DNA of 64,000 bases from Hoeflea marina (GTDB lineage Bacteria > Pseudomonadota > Alphaproteobacteria > Rhizobiales > Rhizobiaceae): contig NZ_QGTR01000002.1 in assembly GCF_003182275.1 (NCBI RefSeq), forward strand, positions 372,001 through 436,000, given 5' to 3'. Under the pieces are notes generated by a model, which worked only from the letters and a program-made list of their open reading frames with translations, did not search any database and had not been told where the DNA came from. Shown in pieces: positions 1 through 10,110 of this stretch; position 1 is the first letter of the stretch; each line of letters starts with the position of its first letter. Made by a program: the position numbers and the translations under genes.

Positions 1-482
1 TTGCCATGCCGGTGAGCCCGATGGAAATCATGCTCGGCAAGGTGCTGCCCTACCTCGCCGTCGGAGCGGTGCAGGTCATTGTGGTGCTGTCGGCAGCCCG
101 GTTCCTGTTCTCCGTGCCGTTCATCGGTTCGCTTGGCCTGCTGCTGACGAGCATTCTCATCTTCGTGCTGGCGCTGGTGCTGCTTGGCTACACCTTCTCG
201 ACGCTGGCGCGCACCCAGATGCAGGCCATGCAACTGACCTTCTTCTTTTTCCTGCCCTCGCTCATGCTCTCGGGCTTCATGTTTCCATTCCAGGGCATGC
301 CGCAATGGGCGCAATGGCTGGGCGAGATCTTCCCGCTCACGCATTTTCTCCGTGTCGTCCGGTCGGTGATGCTTAAGGGCGCGGACCTGCAGGGCATCGC
401 CGGCGAAATGGGCGCGCTCATCCTCTTTGTTCTGCTGTTTTCGGGCCTGGCGCTGCTGCGCTTCCGCCGCACGCTGGACTGA
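1..482 (+). CDS. ABC-2 type transporter permease, C-terminal part
   Basis: C-terminal part of an ABC-2 family integral membrane permease, truncated by the window start. The frame is open from base 3, so the ATG at 6 is probably internal. About four hydrophobic segments are visible, along with the family's loop LMLSGFMFPFQGMP followed by FPLTHFLRVVRS, and the closing RFRRTLD. This C-terminus is typical of YhhJ/YbhR-like drug or lipid exporters that pair with a separate ATPase. The partner ATPase gene would lie upstream, outside the window. The substrate cannot be told from what is visible. Confidence 0.85.
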   Translation, partial: AMPVSPMEIMLGKVLPYLAVGAVQVIVVLSAARFLFSVPFIGSLGLLLTSILIFVLALVLLGYTFSTLARTQMQAMQLTFFFFLPSLMLSGFMFPFQGMPQWAQWLGEIFPLTHFLRVVRSVMLKGADLQGIAGEMGALILFVLLFSGLALLRFRRTLD

Positions 483-646
483 GCTGGACGCGGACACGAC
501 CCGCAGATGCTAACCCCTCGAAATTAAGGGTCTGTCAGCGGTTTGCTGGGATCTTTGGTGCAATGTCCGCGGGGATGATGCCTCACTTGATCCTTGCGGG
601 CGAGGTCCGGAAGCCGCGTTTCGTGTAGCCCGCAAGGAAAACCACA

Positions 647-2830
647 TTGCCCCAGTCAGCGCCATCGCAAGGACGAAGACGCCGCCGGTCCATTGCCATC
701 ACCGCTGCGGTGTTCATTGGCGTGGCCACCGCGTTGGCGGGGCTGGTCGGGACTTCGATCCGCGAGATCACCGACAACGCCGATGCGCTTGACGACAAGC
801 GCGCCAGCCACGCGGCCTCCGGCGCGGTGCAGGCGATGCTGCGGCAGCAGCGCGCCACGCTGCGCGACAACGCCTATTGGGACGAGGCCGTCAATCACAC
901 CGCCGGCCCCGATGCGGAAGCCTGGACCATCGAGACCTGGGGCGTTTCCAGCCTCGACTACCCTCTCTACGACACAGCTTTCGTGATCGACATCACCGGT
1001 CGCAACATTCTTGCCTATCGCAATGGTGAGGCGATGGCCGTGCCGGCCAGGCGCTTCCTTGGCGCCGGGCTCGACACGTTGATTGCCGCGGCTCGGCGCT
1101 CGGCCGCCGCCGGGACCGACGTGCCGGTCCATTTCCTGCGCTCGAGCGAAGGCGTGGCAATGGTCGGCGCGGCGGTCATCCAGTCCGCCGAGACCAGTCC
1201 CGCCGTTCCCGTCGCCACCAATCCCGTGTTGGTGCTCGCCAAGCACATGACCGCCGACACGCTGGCCGAGCTCTCCGCGGATTTCAACATCATCGGCCTC
1301 ACGCTTGATGATGCTCCTCTTCCCGGCCTGTTGCATGCCGTGTTGCGCGGCGTCGATGGCAGCCCGACCGCCTATTTCAACTGGCCGCGGATCCTCCCGG
1401 GCACCCGCAGCTTTATCGGGGTGAAGGACGAACTGCGGATTGCCGCCTCGGTGCTGTGCGTCTTCCTGCTGGGCATCGGCCTGTCGGGCGGCTGGACCAT
1501 CCGCAGCCTCAAACGCAGCGAAGCGCACGCGCGCCACCGCGCGACCCACGATTCGCTCACCGGCCTGTGGAACCGCGCGGGACTGCTTGAAAATCTGGAG
1601 CAGGATCTGCTCGACGGCCGCATCGCACGGACCGACGTCCGCCTCTTCCTCATCGATCTCGACGGCTTCAAGGCGGTCAACGACGCGTGGGGTCACGCCG
1701 TCGGCGACGACTTGATTGCCGCCGTTGCAGACCGCCTGCTGGCGGAACTACCCGAAGAAACCCTGGTGGCGCGGCTTGGTGGCGACGAGTTCGCCGTGGT
1801 CACCTCGGCGCCCGCCGGGCAGCCGGCGACCGAATTCGAAGCCGCCATCCAGTCCGCCCTGCAGCGTGTCTTCTACATTGCCGAACGCACGGTGGAAATT
1901 GGCGGCAGCGTCGGCATCTCCGTCTCCATCGCCGGCGACCTTGGCGCGGGCGAACTCATGCGCCGTGCCGACATCGCGCTCTACCGCGCCAAGGACATGG
2001 GCCGCGGCGTCAGCGTCAGCTACGAGGATGCCTTCGACGCCGAAAAGCGGCAGGAAGCTATGCTGGAGGCCGAATTGCGTGCGCAGCTGGAAGGTGACGG
2101 GATCGGCGTCGCCTTCCAGCCATTGATCAACGCCGCCACCGGCCGGATCTGCGGCGTCGAGGCCTTGGCCCGATGGCCGCGGTCGGGCGGCGCGGCCATC
2201 CTGCCCGATGTCTTCATCGCGCTCGCCGAGCGCGGAGGCCTCATCGACACGCTCGGCATGCAGGTTCTCACCAAGGCGCTGGCGGCGGCGCGCGCCTGGC
2301 CCGGCATTGGCCTGTCGGTCAACATTTCGCCGCTGCAGCTCAAGAACCCGTCTTTCGTTGCCCAGGTGACGAGCATCACCGGCGCGGCCGGCTTCGATCC
2401 GCATCTGCTGACCCTCGAGGTCACCGAGGGCGTGCTGATTGCGCATCCGGAGCAGGCGCGGCGCGCGCTCGACGGGCTGAAGAGCGCAGGGATCAAGGTC
2501 TCGCTCGATGATTTCGGCTGCGGTTATGCCAGCATCGGCGCGTTGCGTCAGTTCGGCTTCGACCGCATGAAGGTGGATCGGTCGCTGATCCAGGCGGTCG
2601 ATCGGGACGAGAACGGCGGCGCCGTGCTGCAGGCAACCATCGCGCTCGCCAATGCACTGCGCATCCCGGTCACGGCCGAGGGCATCGAGACCGAGGAACA
2701 GGCCATGCTGCTCAGGCTCTCGGGCTGCGATGAGCTGCAGGGCTATTTGTACGGCCGGCCTGTCGATGCAGCGACGCTGGGAGGGCAGTTTTTTCCAGCC
2801 TCTGCGCCGCGCAAGGTGGTACGGGCCTGA
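647..2830 (+). CDS. CHASE4-GGDEF-EAL c-di-GMP turnover protein
   Basis: Bifunctional cyclic-di-GMP protein of 727 residues. It has an N-terminal membrane helix (about residues 14-34) and a periplasmic CHASE4-like sensor region containing NAYWDEAVNH. A second helix lies near 265-285, then GGDEF (LGGDEFAVV, intact) and EAL (CGVEALARW, NISP, EVTEG, DDFGCGYAS, KVDRSLI, TAEGIETEEQ). Catalytic residues of both domains look present, so it may synthesise or degrade c-di-GMP. An RxxD inhibition site is not seen at the usual place before GGDEF. The start is a TTG preceded by AAGGAAAA at good spacing; no better ATG exists. It appears monocistronic and converges on the glycerol ABC operon. Confidence 0.93.
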   Translation: MPQSAPSQGRRRRRSIAITAAVFIGVATALAGLVGTSIREITDNADALDDKRASHAASGAVQAMLRQQRATLRDNAYWDEAVNHTAGPDAEAWTIETWGVSSLDYPLYDTAFVIDITGRNILAYRNGEAMAVPARRFLGAGLDTLIAAARRSAAAGTDVPVHFLRSSEGVAMVGAAVIQSAETSPAVPVATNPVLVLAKHMTADTLAELSADFNIIGLTLDDAPLPGLLHAVLRGVDGSPTAYFNWPRILPGTRSFIGVKDELRIAASVLCVFLLGIGLSGGWTIRSLKRSEAHARHRATHDSLTGLWNRAGLLENLEQDLLDGRIARTDVRLFLIDLDGFKAVNDAWGHAVGDDLIAAVADRLLAELPEETLVARLGGDEFAVVTSAPAGQPATEFEAAIQSALQRVFYIAERTVEIGGSVGISVSIAGDLGAGELMRRADIALYRAKDMGRGVSVSYEDAFDAEKRQEAMLEAELRAQLEGDGIGVAFQPLINAATGRICGVEALARWPRSGGAAILPDVFIALAERGGLIDTLGMQVLTKALAAARAWPGIGLSVNISPLQLKNPSFVAQVTSITGAAGFDPHLLTLEVTEGVLIAHPEQARRALDGLKSAGIKVSLDDFGCGYASIGALRQFGFDRMKVDRSLIQAVDRDENGGAVLQATIALANALRIPVTAEGIETEEQAMLLRLSGCDELQGYLYGRPVDAATLGGQFFPASAPRKVVRA

Positions 2831-2934
2831 ACGGACCTGCCGGGGAACGCAGCGTCCGCGGCCGCCGCAGCCTCTCAGTTCACCCCCGCGGGTTGCGATG
2901 GGACCGGGGCGGCAAGTAAAATCCGCCCGGGCGT

Positions 2935-2963
2935 AAAAAAAGGGAGGCGGTCGCCCGCCTCCC
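2935..2963 (-). terminator. Rho-independent terminator of the glp operon
   Basis: A perfect 9-bp GC-rich stem (2942-2950 with 2955-2963) and a 4-nt loop are followed on the minus strand by seven consecutive T residues (2935-2941). It lies about 40 bp past the glpV stop codon. There is no T-run on the plus-strand side, so it serves the minus-strand operon. Confidence 0.9.
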
Positions 2964-3004
2964 TCGATCTGCAAGTCAGAGACTTCCGGTCAGACCGGAG
3001 GACC

Positions 3005-4726
3005 TTACTGCCAGCTCTTGACCAGTTCGTCGTAGTTGATGGTCATCGGCTGCTCTTTTTCGTTCTCGATCTTGAGCTGCGGCGCGAGGTTGCCCTTTGC
3101 GACGGCATCCGCATTCCACTCCTCGAGCGTCTTGACTTCGGCCATCTTCGGACCGATGTCGCCCTGCACGCCTGCGCGTTCGAGGCGTTCCATCACCTTT
3201 TCCTGCTCTTCGCAGAGCGAGTCCATGGCTTCCTGGGCAGTCTTGGCGCCGGAAGAAGCGTCACCGATCGCCTGCCACCACAGCTGCGCCAGCTTCGGAT
3301 AGTCAGGAACGTTGGTGCCGGTCGGCGACCACTGGACGCGGGCCGGCGAGCGGTAGAACTCGATCAGGCCGCCGAGCTGCGGAGCCCGTTCGGTGAACGA
3401 GTCGTGCTGGATCGAGCTCTCGCGGATCAGCGTCAGGCCGACGTGGCTCTTCTTGACGTCGACCGTCTTGGAGACCACGAACTGCGCATAGAGCCATGCG
3501 GCCTTGGCGCGGTCGTCGGGGGTGGACTTGAGCAGTGTCCAGGAACCCACGTCCTGATAGCCGAGCTTCATGCCGTCCTTCCAGTAGACGCCATGCGGGC
3601 TGGGGGCGAAACGCCACTTCGGCGTGCCGTCCTCGTTCATCACCGGCAGGCCGGGCTTGACCATGTCGGCGGTGAAGGCCGTGTACATGAACATCTGCTG
3701 GGCAATCTCGCCCTGCGCCGGCACGGGGCCGGATTCGCCGAAGGTCATGCCCTGCGCCGCGGCCGGAGCATAGGCGTTGAGCCAGTCCAGATACTTCTGG
3801 ATCGAGTAGACGGCGGCGGGGCCGTTGGTGTCGCCACCGCGGGCGACGCAGGAGCCGACCGGACGCGAGTTCTCGTCCACCTTGATGCCCCATTCATCGA
3901 CCGGAAGGCCGTTCGGCAGGCCCTTGTCGCCATTGCCGGCCATCGACAGCCAGGCATCGGTGAAGCGCCAGCCGAGCGACGGGTCCTTCTTGCCGTAGTC
4001 CATGTGGCCATAGACCTTCTTGCCGTCGATTTCGCGACCGGTGAAGAATTCGGCGATGTCCTCATAGGCCGACCAGTTCACCGGCACGCCGAGATCGTAG
4101 CCGTACTTGGCCTTGAAATCGGCCTTGTTCTTTTCGTCGTTGAACCAGTCGTACCGGAACCAGTAGAGATTGGCGAACTGCTGGTCGGGAAGCTGGTAGA
4201 GCTTGCCGTCGGGCGCCGTGGTGAATTTGAGACCGATGAAGTCCTCAAGGTCGAGACCGGGATTGGTGACGTCCTTGCCTTCGTTGGCCATCCAGTCGGT
4301 CAGCGAGCGCGCCTGCTGGTAGCGCCAGTGGGTGCCGATCAGGTCGGAGTCGTTGACATAGGCGTCATAGATGTTCTCGCCCGACTGCATCTGGGTCTGC
4401 AGCTTTTCGACCACATCGCCTTCGCCGATCAGGTCGTGGGTGATCTTGATGCCGGTGATGGCGGTGAAGGCCGGCGCCAGCACCTTGGACTCGTATTCAT
4501 GCGTGGTGATGGTCTCCGAGACGACCTTGATGTCCATGCCGGCAAATGGCTTGGCGGCGTCGACGAACCACTGCATTTCGGCTTCCTGCCCGGCGCGGTC
4601 GAGCGCCGACATGTCGCCGATCTCGGAATCGAGGAAGCTCTTGGCTTCGTCCATTCCTGCCTGCGCTGCCCCCGCGCTGAACACCAGCGCCAGTGCGACT
4701 GTTGAAAGTAGAACATGTTTCCGCAT
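3005..4726 (-). CDS. glpV: Glycerol ABC transporter substrate-binding protein
   Basis: Extracellular solute-binding protein (family 1 type, 573 residues) expected to bind glycerol in the periplasm and deliver it to GlpPQ. A Sec signal peptide is visible (MRKHVLLSTVALALVFSAG, cleavage after AQA). The start is the ATG at 4726, preceded by GGGAGGAAA; the open frame extends upstream but overlaps the preceding gene and lacks a ribosome site. The assignment rests on gene order ATPase-ATPase-permease-permease-DUF2160-binding protein, which matches the rhizobial glpSTPQUV operon. It is the last gene and is followed by a strong terminator. A related sugar or polyol substrate remains possible. Confidence 0.88.
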   Translation of the reverse strand: MRKHVLLSTVALALVFSAGAAQAGMDEAKSFLDSEIGDMSALDRAGQEAEMQWFVDAAKPFAGMDIKVVSETITTHEYESKVLAPAFTAITGIKITHDLIGEGDVVEKLQTQMQSGENIYDAYVNDSDLIGTHWRYQQARSLTDWMANEGKDVTNPGLDLEDFIGLKFTTAPDGKLYQLPDQQFANLYWFRYDWFNDEKNKADFKAKYGYDLGVPVNWSAYEDIAEFFTGREIDGKKVYGHMDYGKKDPSLGWRFTDAWLSMAGNGDKGLPNGLPVDEWGIKVDENSRPVGSCVARGGDTNGPAAVYSIQKYLDWLNAYAPAAAQGMTFGESGPVPAQGEIAQQMFMYTAFTADMVKPGLPVMNEDGTPKWRFAPSPHGVYWKDGMKLGYQDVGSWTLLKSTPDDRAKAAWLYAQFVVSKTVDVKKSHVGLTLIRESSIQHDSFTERAPQLGGLIEFYRSPARVQWSPTGTNVPDYPKLAQLWWQAIGDASSGAKTAQEAMDSLCEEQEKVMERLERAGVQGDIGPKMAEVKTLEEWNADAVAKGNLAPQLKIENEKEQPMTINYDELVKSWQ

Positions 4727-4790
4727 TGCAGTTTCCTCCCGACTTGCGAAAACGGAGCCGGCGGAATTGCCGCCTCCGGTATTCCAGGCC

Positions 4791-5072
4791 CTAGACATAG
4801 CGGAACACGCCGATGGCGTAGACCACACACAGGGCAAGAGCCCACCACAGGTTCGGACCGACAAGTCCGAGCCAGGCGAGATTGATGAACGCCGAACCGA
4901 GCAACGAGACGAACAGACGATCGCCGCGGGTGGTTTCAAAGCGCAGAATTCCGACCCGCGGCGAACCGCCGGGCACATAGTATTCCCAGACCCCCATGCC
5001 GGCGAGCAGCAGGAAGATGACGAGAAAGAAGATCGCCGTCGGCATCGTCCAGGCCATCCATGACAGATCCAT
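4791..5072 (-). CDS. glpU: Small membrane protein of glycerol ABC operon (DUF2160)
   Basis: A 93-residue integral membrane protein with three hydrophobic segments (around residues 8-28, 45-63 and 70-88). It matches the DUF2160 protein that sits between permease and binding-protein genes in rhizobial glycerol ABC operons. The N-terminal WMAWTMPTAIFF and central EYYVPGGSPRVG are distinctive. The start ATG has GAGG upstream. Its role is unknown; the conserved position suggests an accessory subunit or assembly factor. Confidence 0.85.
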   Translation of the reverse strand: MDLSWMAWTMPTAIFFLVIFLLLAGMGVWEYYVPGGSPRVGILRFETTRGDRLFVSLLGSAFINLAWLGLVGPNLWWALALCVVYAIGVFRYV

Positions 5073-5084
5073 AGCGGTGCCTCC

Positions 5085-5975
5085 TCAGACGCGGCCCAGG
5101 GCAAAGCCCTTGGCGATGTAGTTGCGGACGAACCAGATCACCAGCGCGCCGGGGATGATGGTGAGCACGCCGGCGGCGGCGAGAACGCCCCAGTCGAGCC
5201 CGGATGCCGAGACGGTGCGGGTCATGGTGGCGGCGATCGGCTTGGCGACGGTCACCGTCAGTGTGCGGGCGATCAGCAGCTCGACCCAGGAGAACATGAA
5301 GCAGAAGAACGCCGCCACGCCGATGCCCGATGCGATCAGCGGCACGAAGATCTTGACGAAGAATTTCGGGAACGAGTAGCCGTCGATATAGGCGGTCTCG
5401 TCGATTTCCTTGGGTACGCCGGACATGAAGCCTTCGAGGATCCAGACGGCCAGCGGCACGTTGAACAGGCAGTGGGCGATGGCCACCGCGATATGGGTGT
5501 CGATCAGCCCGAAAGCCGAGTAGAGCTGGAAAAAGGGCAGGGCGAACACCGCCGGCGGCGCCATGCGGTTGGTGAGCAGCCAGAAGAACAGGTGCTTGTC
5601 GCCCAGGAAGCGGTAGCGCGAGAACGCGTAGGCCGCCGGAAGCGCCACCGTCACCGCGATCACCATGTTCATGACCACGTAGATGATCGAATTGATGTAG
5701 CCGTTGTACCAGGCCGGGTCGGTGAAGATGACCATGTAGTTGGCGATGGTCGGGTCGCGCGGCCAGAGGGAGAAGGCGCCGAGAATCTCGGAATTGGTCT
5801 TGAAGCTCATGTTCATGAGCCAGTAGATCGGCAGCATCAGCAGGAAGATGTAGATCACCGGCACCAGGAAGGAGAAGCGCGCGATCGCGTTCGATCGCCG
5901 CGTCCGCCGCGCCATGGCGGCGGTTGCAGCGTCCGTGGTCTGCGTGGCTGCGGTGGCGTTGCCGCTGACTGTCAT
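5085..5975 (-). CDS. glpQ: Glycerol ABC transporter permease (MalG-like)
   Basis: Inner-membrane permease of 296 residues with six predicted transmembrane segments. The cytoplasmic EAA loop reads EIDETAYIDGYSFPKFFVKIFVPL, which docks to an ATPase; the family-typical N-terminus includes LLMLPIYWLMNMSFKT. It would form a heterodimeric channel with GlpP. The ATG is preceded by GGGGAG. It lies 10 bp past glpP and 12 bp before glpU, consistent with one transcript. The glycerol assignment is by gene context. Confidence 0.88.
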   Translation of the reverse strand: MTVSGNATAATQTTDAATAAMARRTRRSNAIARFSFLVPVIYIFLLMLPIYWLMNMSFKTNSEILGAFSLWPRDPTIANYMVIFTDPAWYNGYINSIIYVVMNMVIAVTVALPAAYAFSRYRFLGDKHLFFWLLTNRMAPPAVFALPFFQLYSAFGLIDTHIAVAIAHCLFNVPLAVWILEGFMSGVPKEIDETAYIDGYSFPKFFVKIFVPLIASGIGVAAFFCFMFSWVELLIARTLTVTVAKPIAATMTRTVSASGLDWGVLAAAGVLTIIPGALVIWFVRNYIAKGFALGRV

Positions 5976-5985
5976 GTCGCTCCCC

Positions 5986-6852
<867 letters not shown>

Positions 6853-6853
6853 C

Positions 6854-7924
<1,071 letters not shown>

Positions 7925-7933
7925 GGTTGTTCC

Positions 7934-9010
7934 TCATGCCCCCGCCGGGCGGGCGCGAACCGTGCGTCCGTCACGGTCGAATACCAGCAGGTGCCGCGTG
8001 TCGAGATGCACTTCCAGCATCTTGCCGGCATCGATGTCGTGGATGCCCTTGGTCAGCATCACCCATCTCTGATCGTCATGGGTGAGATGAACATAGCTTT
8101 CCGAACCGGTGATCTCGGTCACCATCACCTTGGCCGACAGCGGCGTCGTTCCCGGGCCTGCGGCGAGCGACAGATTGTGCGGACGGAAGCCCAGAGTGCA
8201 GGGGCCTTCGGCAAGATGGCTGAGCTCGACCGGAACCGTGATGTCGCGCACGCCCGGCTTGACGAATTTGCCCTGATGCTTCTCCATCGCCAGCAGGTTC
8301 ATCGGCGGGTCGGAAAAGGTCTGCGCGGTGACCAGGTCGACCGGGTCACGGAATACGTCGACGGTCGGGCCGAACTGGGTGATGCGGCCTTGGCTCAGTG
8401 TCGCCGTGTTGCCACCGAGCAGCAACGCTTCCGACGGTTCGGTGGTGGCGTAAACGAAGATGGCGCCCGATTCCGAGAAGATCTTCGGCAGTTCGGCGCG
8501 CAGTTCCTCGCGCAGCTTGTAATCGAGATTGGCAAGAGGTTCGTCAAGCAGCACCAGTCCCGCCTTCTTGACGATGGCGCGCGCCAGCGCCGTGCGCTGT
8601 TGCTGGCCGCCAGACAGGTTGAGCGGCGTGCGCTGCAGATAGGGTCCGAGCCTCAGAAGGTCGGATGCGCGGCCCACTTCGCGTTCGATCGTCGCCTTGT
8701 CGGCGCCGGCAATGCGTAGCGGCGAAGCGATGTTCTCATACACCGTCATGGCCGGGTAATTGATGAACTGCTGGTAGACCATGGCGACATTGCGCTTCTG
8801 CACCGGGTGGCCGGTCACATCGCGACCATCGACGAGGACGCGTCCGCGGGTCGGGCGGTCGAGCCCCGCCATGATGCGCATCAGGCTGGTCTTGCCCGAC
8901 AATGTCGGGCCCAGAAGTACGTTCAGCGTGCCGCTTTCCAGACGCAGCGAAACGTCGCTGATGTGAGCTTCCCCGTTGGAAACCTTGGAGACTTTGTCCA
9001 GTTCCAGCAT
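7934..9010 (-). CDS. glpS: Glycerol ABC transporter ATP-binding protein
   Basis: First gene of the glycerol ABC operon; a 358-residue ATPase. Walker A is slightly divergent (GPTLSGKTS), the signature is canonical (LNLSGGQQQR), Walker B is LVLLDEPLANLD, and the expected switch histidine is replaced by ATTEPSEA. A C-terminal TOBE-like domain follows. GGGAGGGC lies upstream of the ATG. The missing H-loop histidine here and the missing LSGGQ in GlpT complement each other, as in asymmetric ABC ATPases. The glpK, glpD and glpR genes are not in this window. Confidence 0.9.
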   Translation of the reverse strand: MLELDKVSKVSNGEAHISDVSLRLESGTLNVLLGPTLSGKTSLMRIMAGLDRPTRGRVLVDGRDVTGHPVQKRNVAMVYQQFINYPAMTVYENIASPLRIAGADKATIEREVGRASDLLRLGPYLQRTPLNLSGGQQQRTALARAIVKKAGLVLLDEPLANLDYKLREELRAELPKIFSESGAIFVYATTEPSEALLLGGNTATLSQGRITQFGPTVDVFRDPVDLVTAQTFSDPPMNLLAMEKHQGKFVKPGVRDITVPVELSHLAEGPCTLGFRPHNLSLAAGPGTTPLSAKVMVTEITGSESYVHLTHDDQRWVMLTKGIHDIDAGKMLEVHLDTRHLLVFDRDGRTVRARPAGA

Positions 9011-9115
9011 GTAGAAGAAGCCCTCCCAAGCCTCGCCTCCGTATTCCGGATCGGTCGCGCGGGAAATGCCGCTGCCGATACTCGCCGCAGGGCCTTAGCT
9101 CCCCACACTCCCGAT

Positions 9116-9168
9116 TTCGGTTAGGATAAAAGGAACCCTAACCGAATGTCAAACGAAAATAAGCGAAA
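9116..9168 (-). promoter_or_regulatory. Promoter and operator of glpSTPQUV
   Basis: Read on the minus strand, a perfect -35 TTGACA (9152-9147) and a -10 TTATCC (9129-9124) are separated by 17 bp. A 10-bp inverted repeat with arms TTCGGTTAGG/CCTAACCGAA (9116-9125 and 9137-9146, 11-bp spacer) overlaps the spacer and the -10. Just upstream are TTTCGCTT and TTTCGTTT, 10 bp apart. The layout suits a repressor; a DeoR-type GlpR is the obvious candidate from family knowledge, but no glpR gene is in this window. Confidence 0.6.
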
Positions 9169-9184
9169 CCAGCCGCCCGATGTT

Positions 9185-9400
9185 TCACAACCGCACCAAA
9201 GCGGCTGCCGCTGCCGGCCCATCCAATGGCACCGGCGTGACGGCTCCTGTTTCCACCTCAGCATGCTTTATCGGATTGTGCGGTGCAAGTCCGGCCGCGA
9301 GCCGCATGGAGGTGATTGAGGCCGTGAGATAAATCTCCTTCTTGTTGCCCGCCGCATGCTTGACGTGATGGCGCAGCGCAGGCTCTATGGCGTCCGGCAT
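9185..9400 (-). CDS. Possible small protein, unrecognised
   Basis: A 71-codon open frame between the glp promoter and the exported-protein gene. The deduced product has a plausible amino-acid mix (central NKKEIYLTASITSMRLAAGL) rather than the Arg/Pro-rich look of shadow frames. The ATG at 9400 lacks a convincing Shine-Dalgarno sequence. The rest of 9011-9493 holds only the glp promoter and the leader of the next gene. This is a low-confidence gene call. Confidence 0.3.
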   Translation of the reverse strand: MPDAIEPALRHHVKHAAGNKKEIYLTASITSMRLAAGLAPHNPIKHAEVETGAVTPVPLDGPAAAAALVRL

Positions 9401-9493
9401 GATGGAGTGCGGCCTGGCCCGAAGATGGGTCGGCGATCGTATCCGCTGCGGCTGTACTCCGGCAAATACCAATCGACACGGGATGTCAAAGTG

Positions 9494-10069
9494 ATGTTGA
9501 AAACGACGAGACTTTCGCTGATCGCAACCACAGTCTTTGTTCTCGCCACACTTGCTGGGCCGATGGCGCATGCGGAAAACGTCGATGCCGTCGCCATGTT
9601 CAATCAGGCGAAGGCCGAGCGTCACACCGGCTTCGCGCGTAAGACCAGGCCGGTCGATGCGCGTCCCTCCGTGCCGGGCGAGGTGGTCGTGACCACCATC
9701 AAGGGCGAAGGTGTCGAAACCCTCAGCAAGCCGGCGGAAGCGGGTGACATGGTCGTCCGCAATCGCTGCCCCGAAACCGGAGACGAGGAGTATCTGGTCA
9801 AGGCGGCCAAGTTCCCGGCGCGCTACGCAACTTCGGACAAGCCTGCCGGTTCCGATGGCTGGCAGGAGTTTCTGCCGCAGGGCAAGGAAATGAATTTCTA
9901 CATCATCCCCGAGAGCCAGCAGGCGTTCGAATTCGAGGCGCCATGGGGCGAGCAGATGGTCGCCAGGCCCGGCGATGCGCTGCTGCAGACTCCCGGTGAC
10001 GAAAAGGACACCTATCGTGTCGCGGCGGCCTCGTTTGCCTGCACCTATGACATCGTAAAGGCGCCCTAA
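9494..10069 (+). CDS. Hypothetical exported protein
   Basis: A 191-residue protein of unknown function. The N-terminus MLKTTRLSLIATTVFVLATL followed by AGPMAHA is a clear Sec signal peptide, which decides the start at 9494 although the frame is open from 9356. The mature part is soluble and rich in Gly, Pro and acidic residues. It ends in a domain with RPGDALLQTPGDE and SFACTYDIVK. Two cysteines (in RNRCPETGDEEY and in SFACTYD) could form a disulfide. No family is recognised. It converges on uxuB. Confidence 0.7.
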   Translation: MLKTTRLSLIATTVFVLATLAGPMAHAENVDAVAMFNQAKAERHTGFARKTRPVDARPSVPGEVVVTTIKGEGVETLSKPAEAGDMVVRNRCPETGDEEYLVKAAKFPARYATSDKPAGSDGWQEFLPQGKEMNFYIIPESQQAFEFEAPWGEQMVARPGDALLQTPGDEKDTYRVAAASFACTYDIVKAP

Positions 10070-10079
10070 TCGCGGCTGA

Positions 10080-10107
10080 CACCCGACGCATCCTGCTGCG
10101 TCGGGTG
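10080..10107. terminator. Convergent hairpin between exported-protein gene and uxuB
   Basis: An 11-bp perfect stem (10080-10090 with 10097-10107) with a 6-nt loop sits in the 41-bp gap between two convergent stop codons. There is no T-run on either side, so it is a weak or bidirectional terminator candidate. Confidence 0.55.
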
Positions 10108-10110
10108 AGC

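Noticed and set aside
656-1696. 346-codon minus-strand open frame
   Set aside because: It lies fully inside the plus-strand GGDEF-EAL gene and shows the low-complexity composition of a shadow frame in GC-rich DNA.
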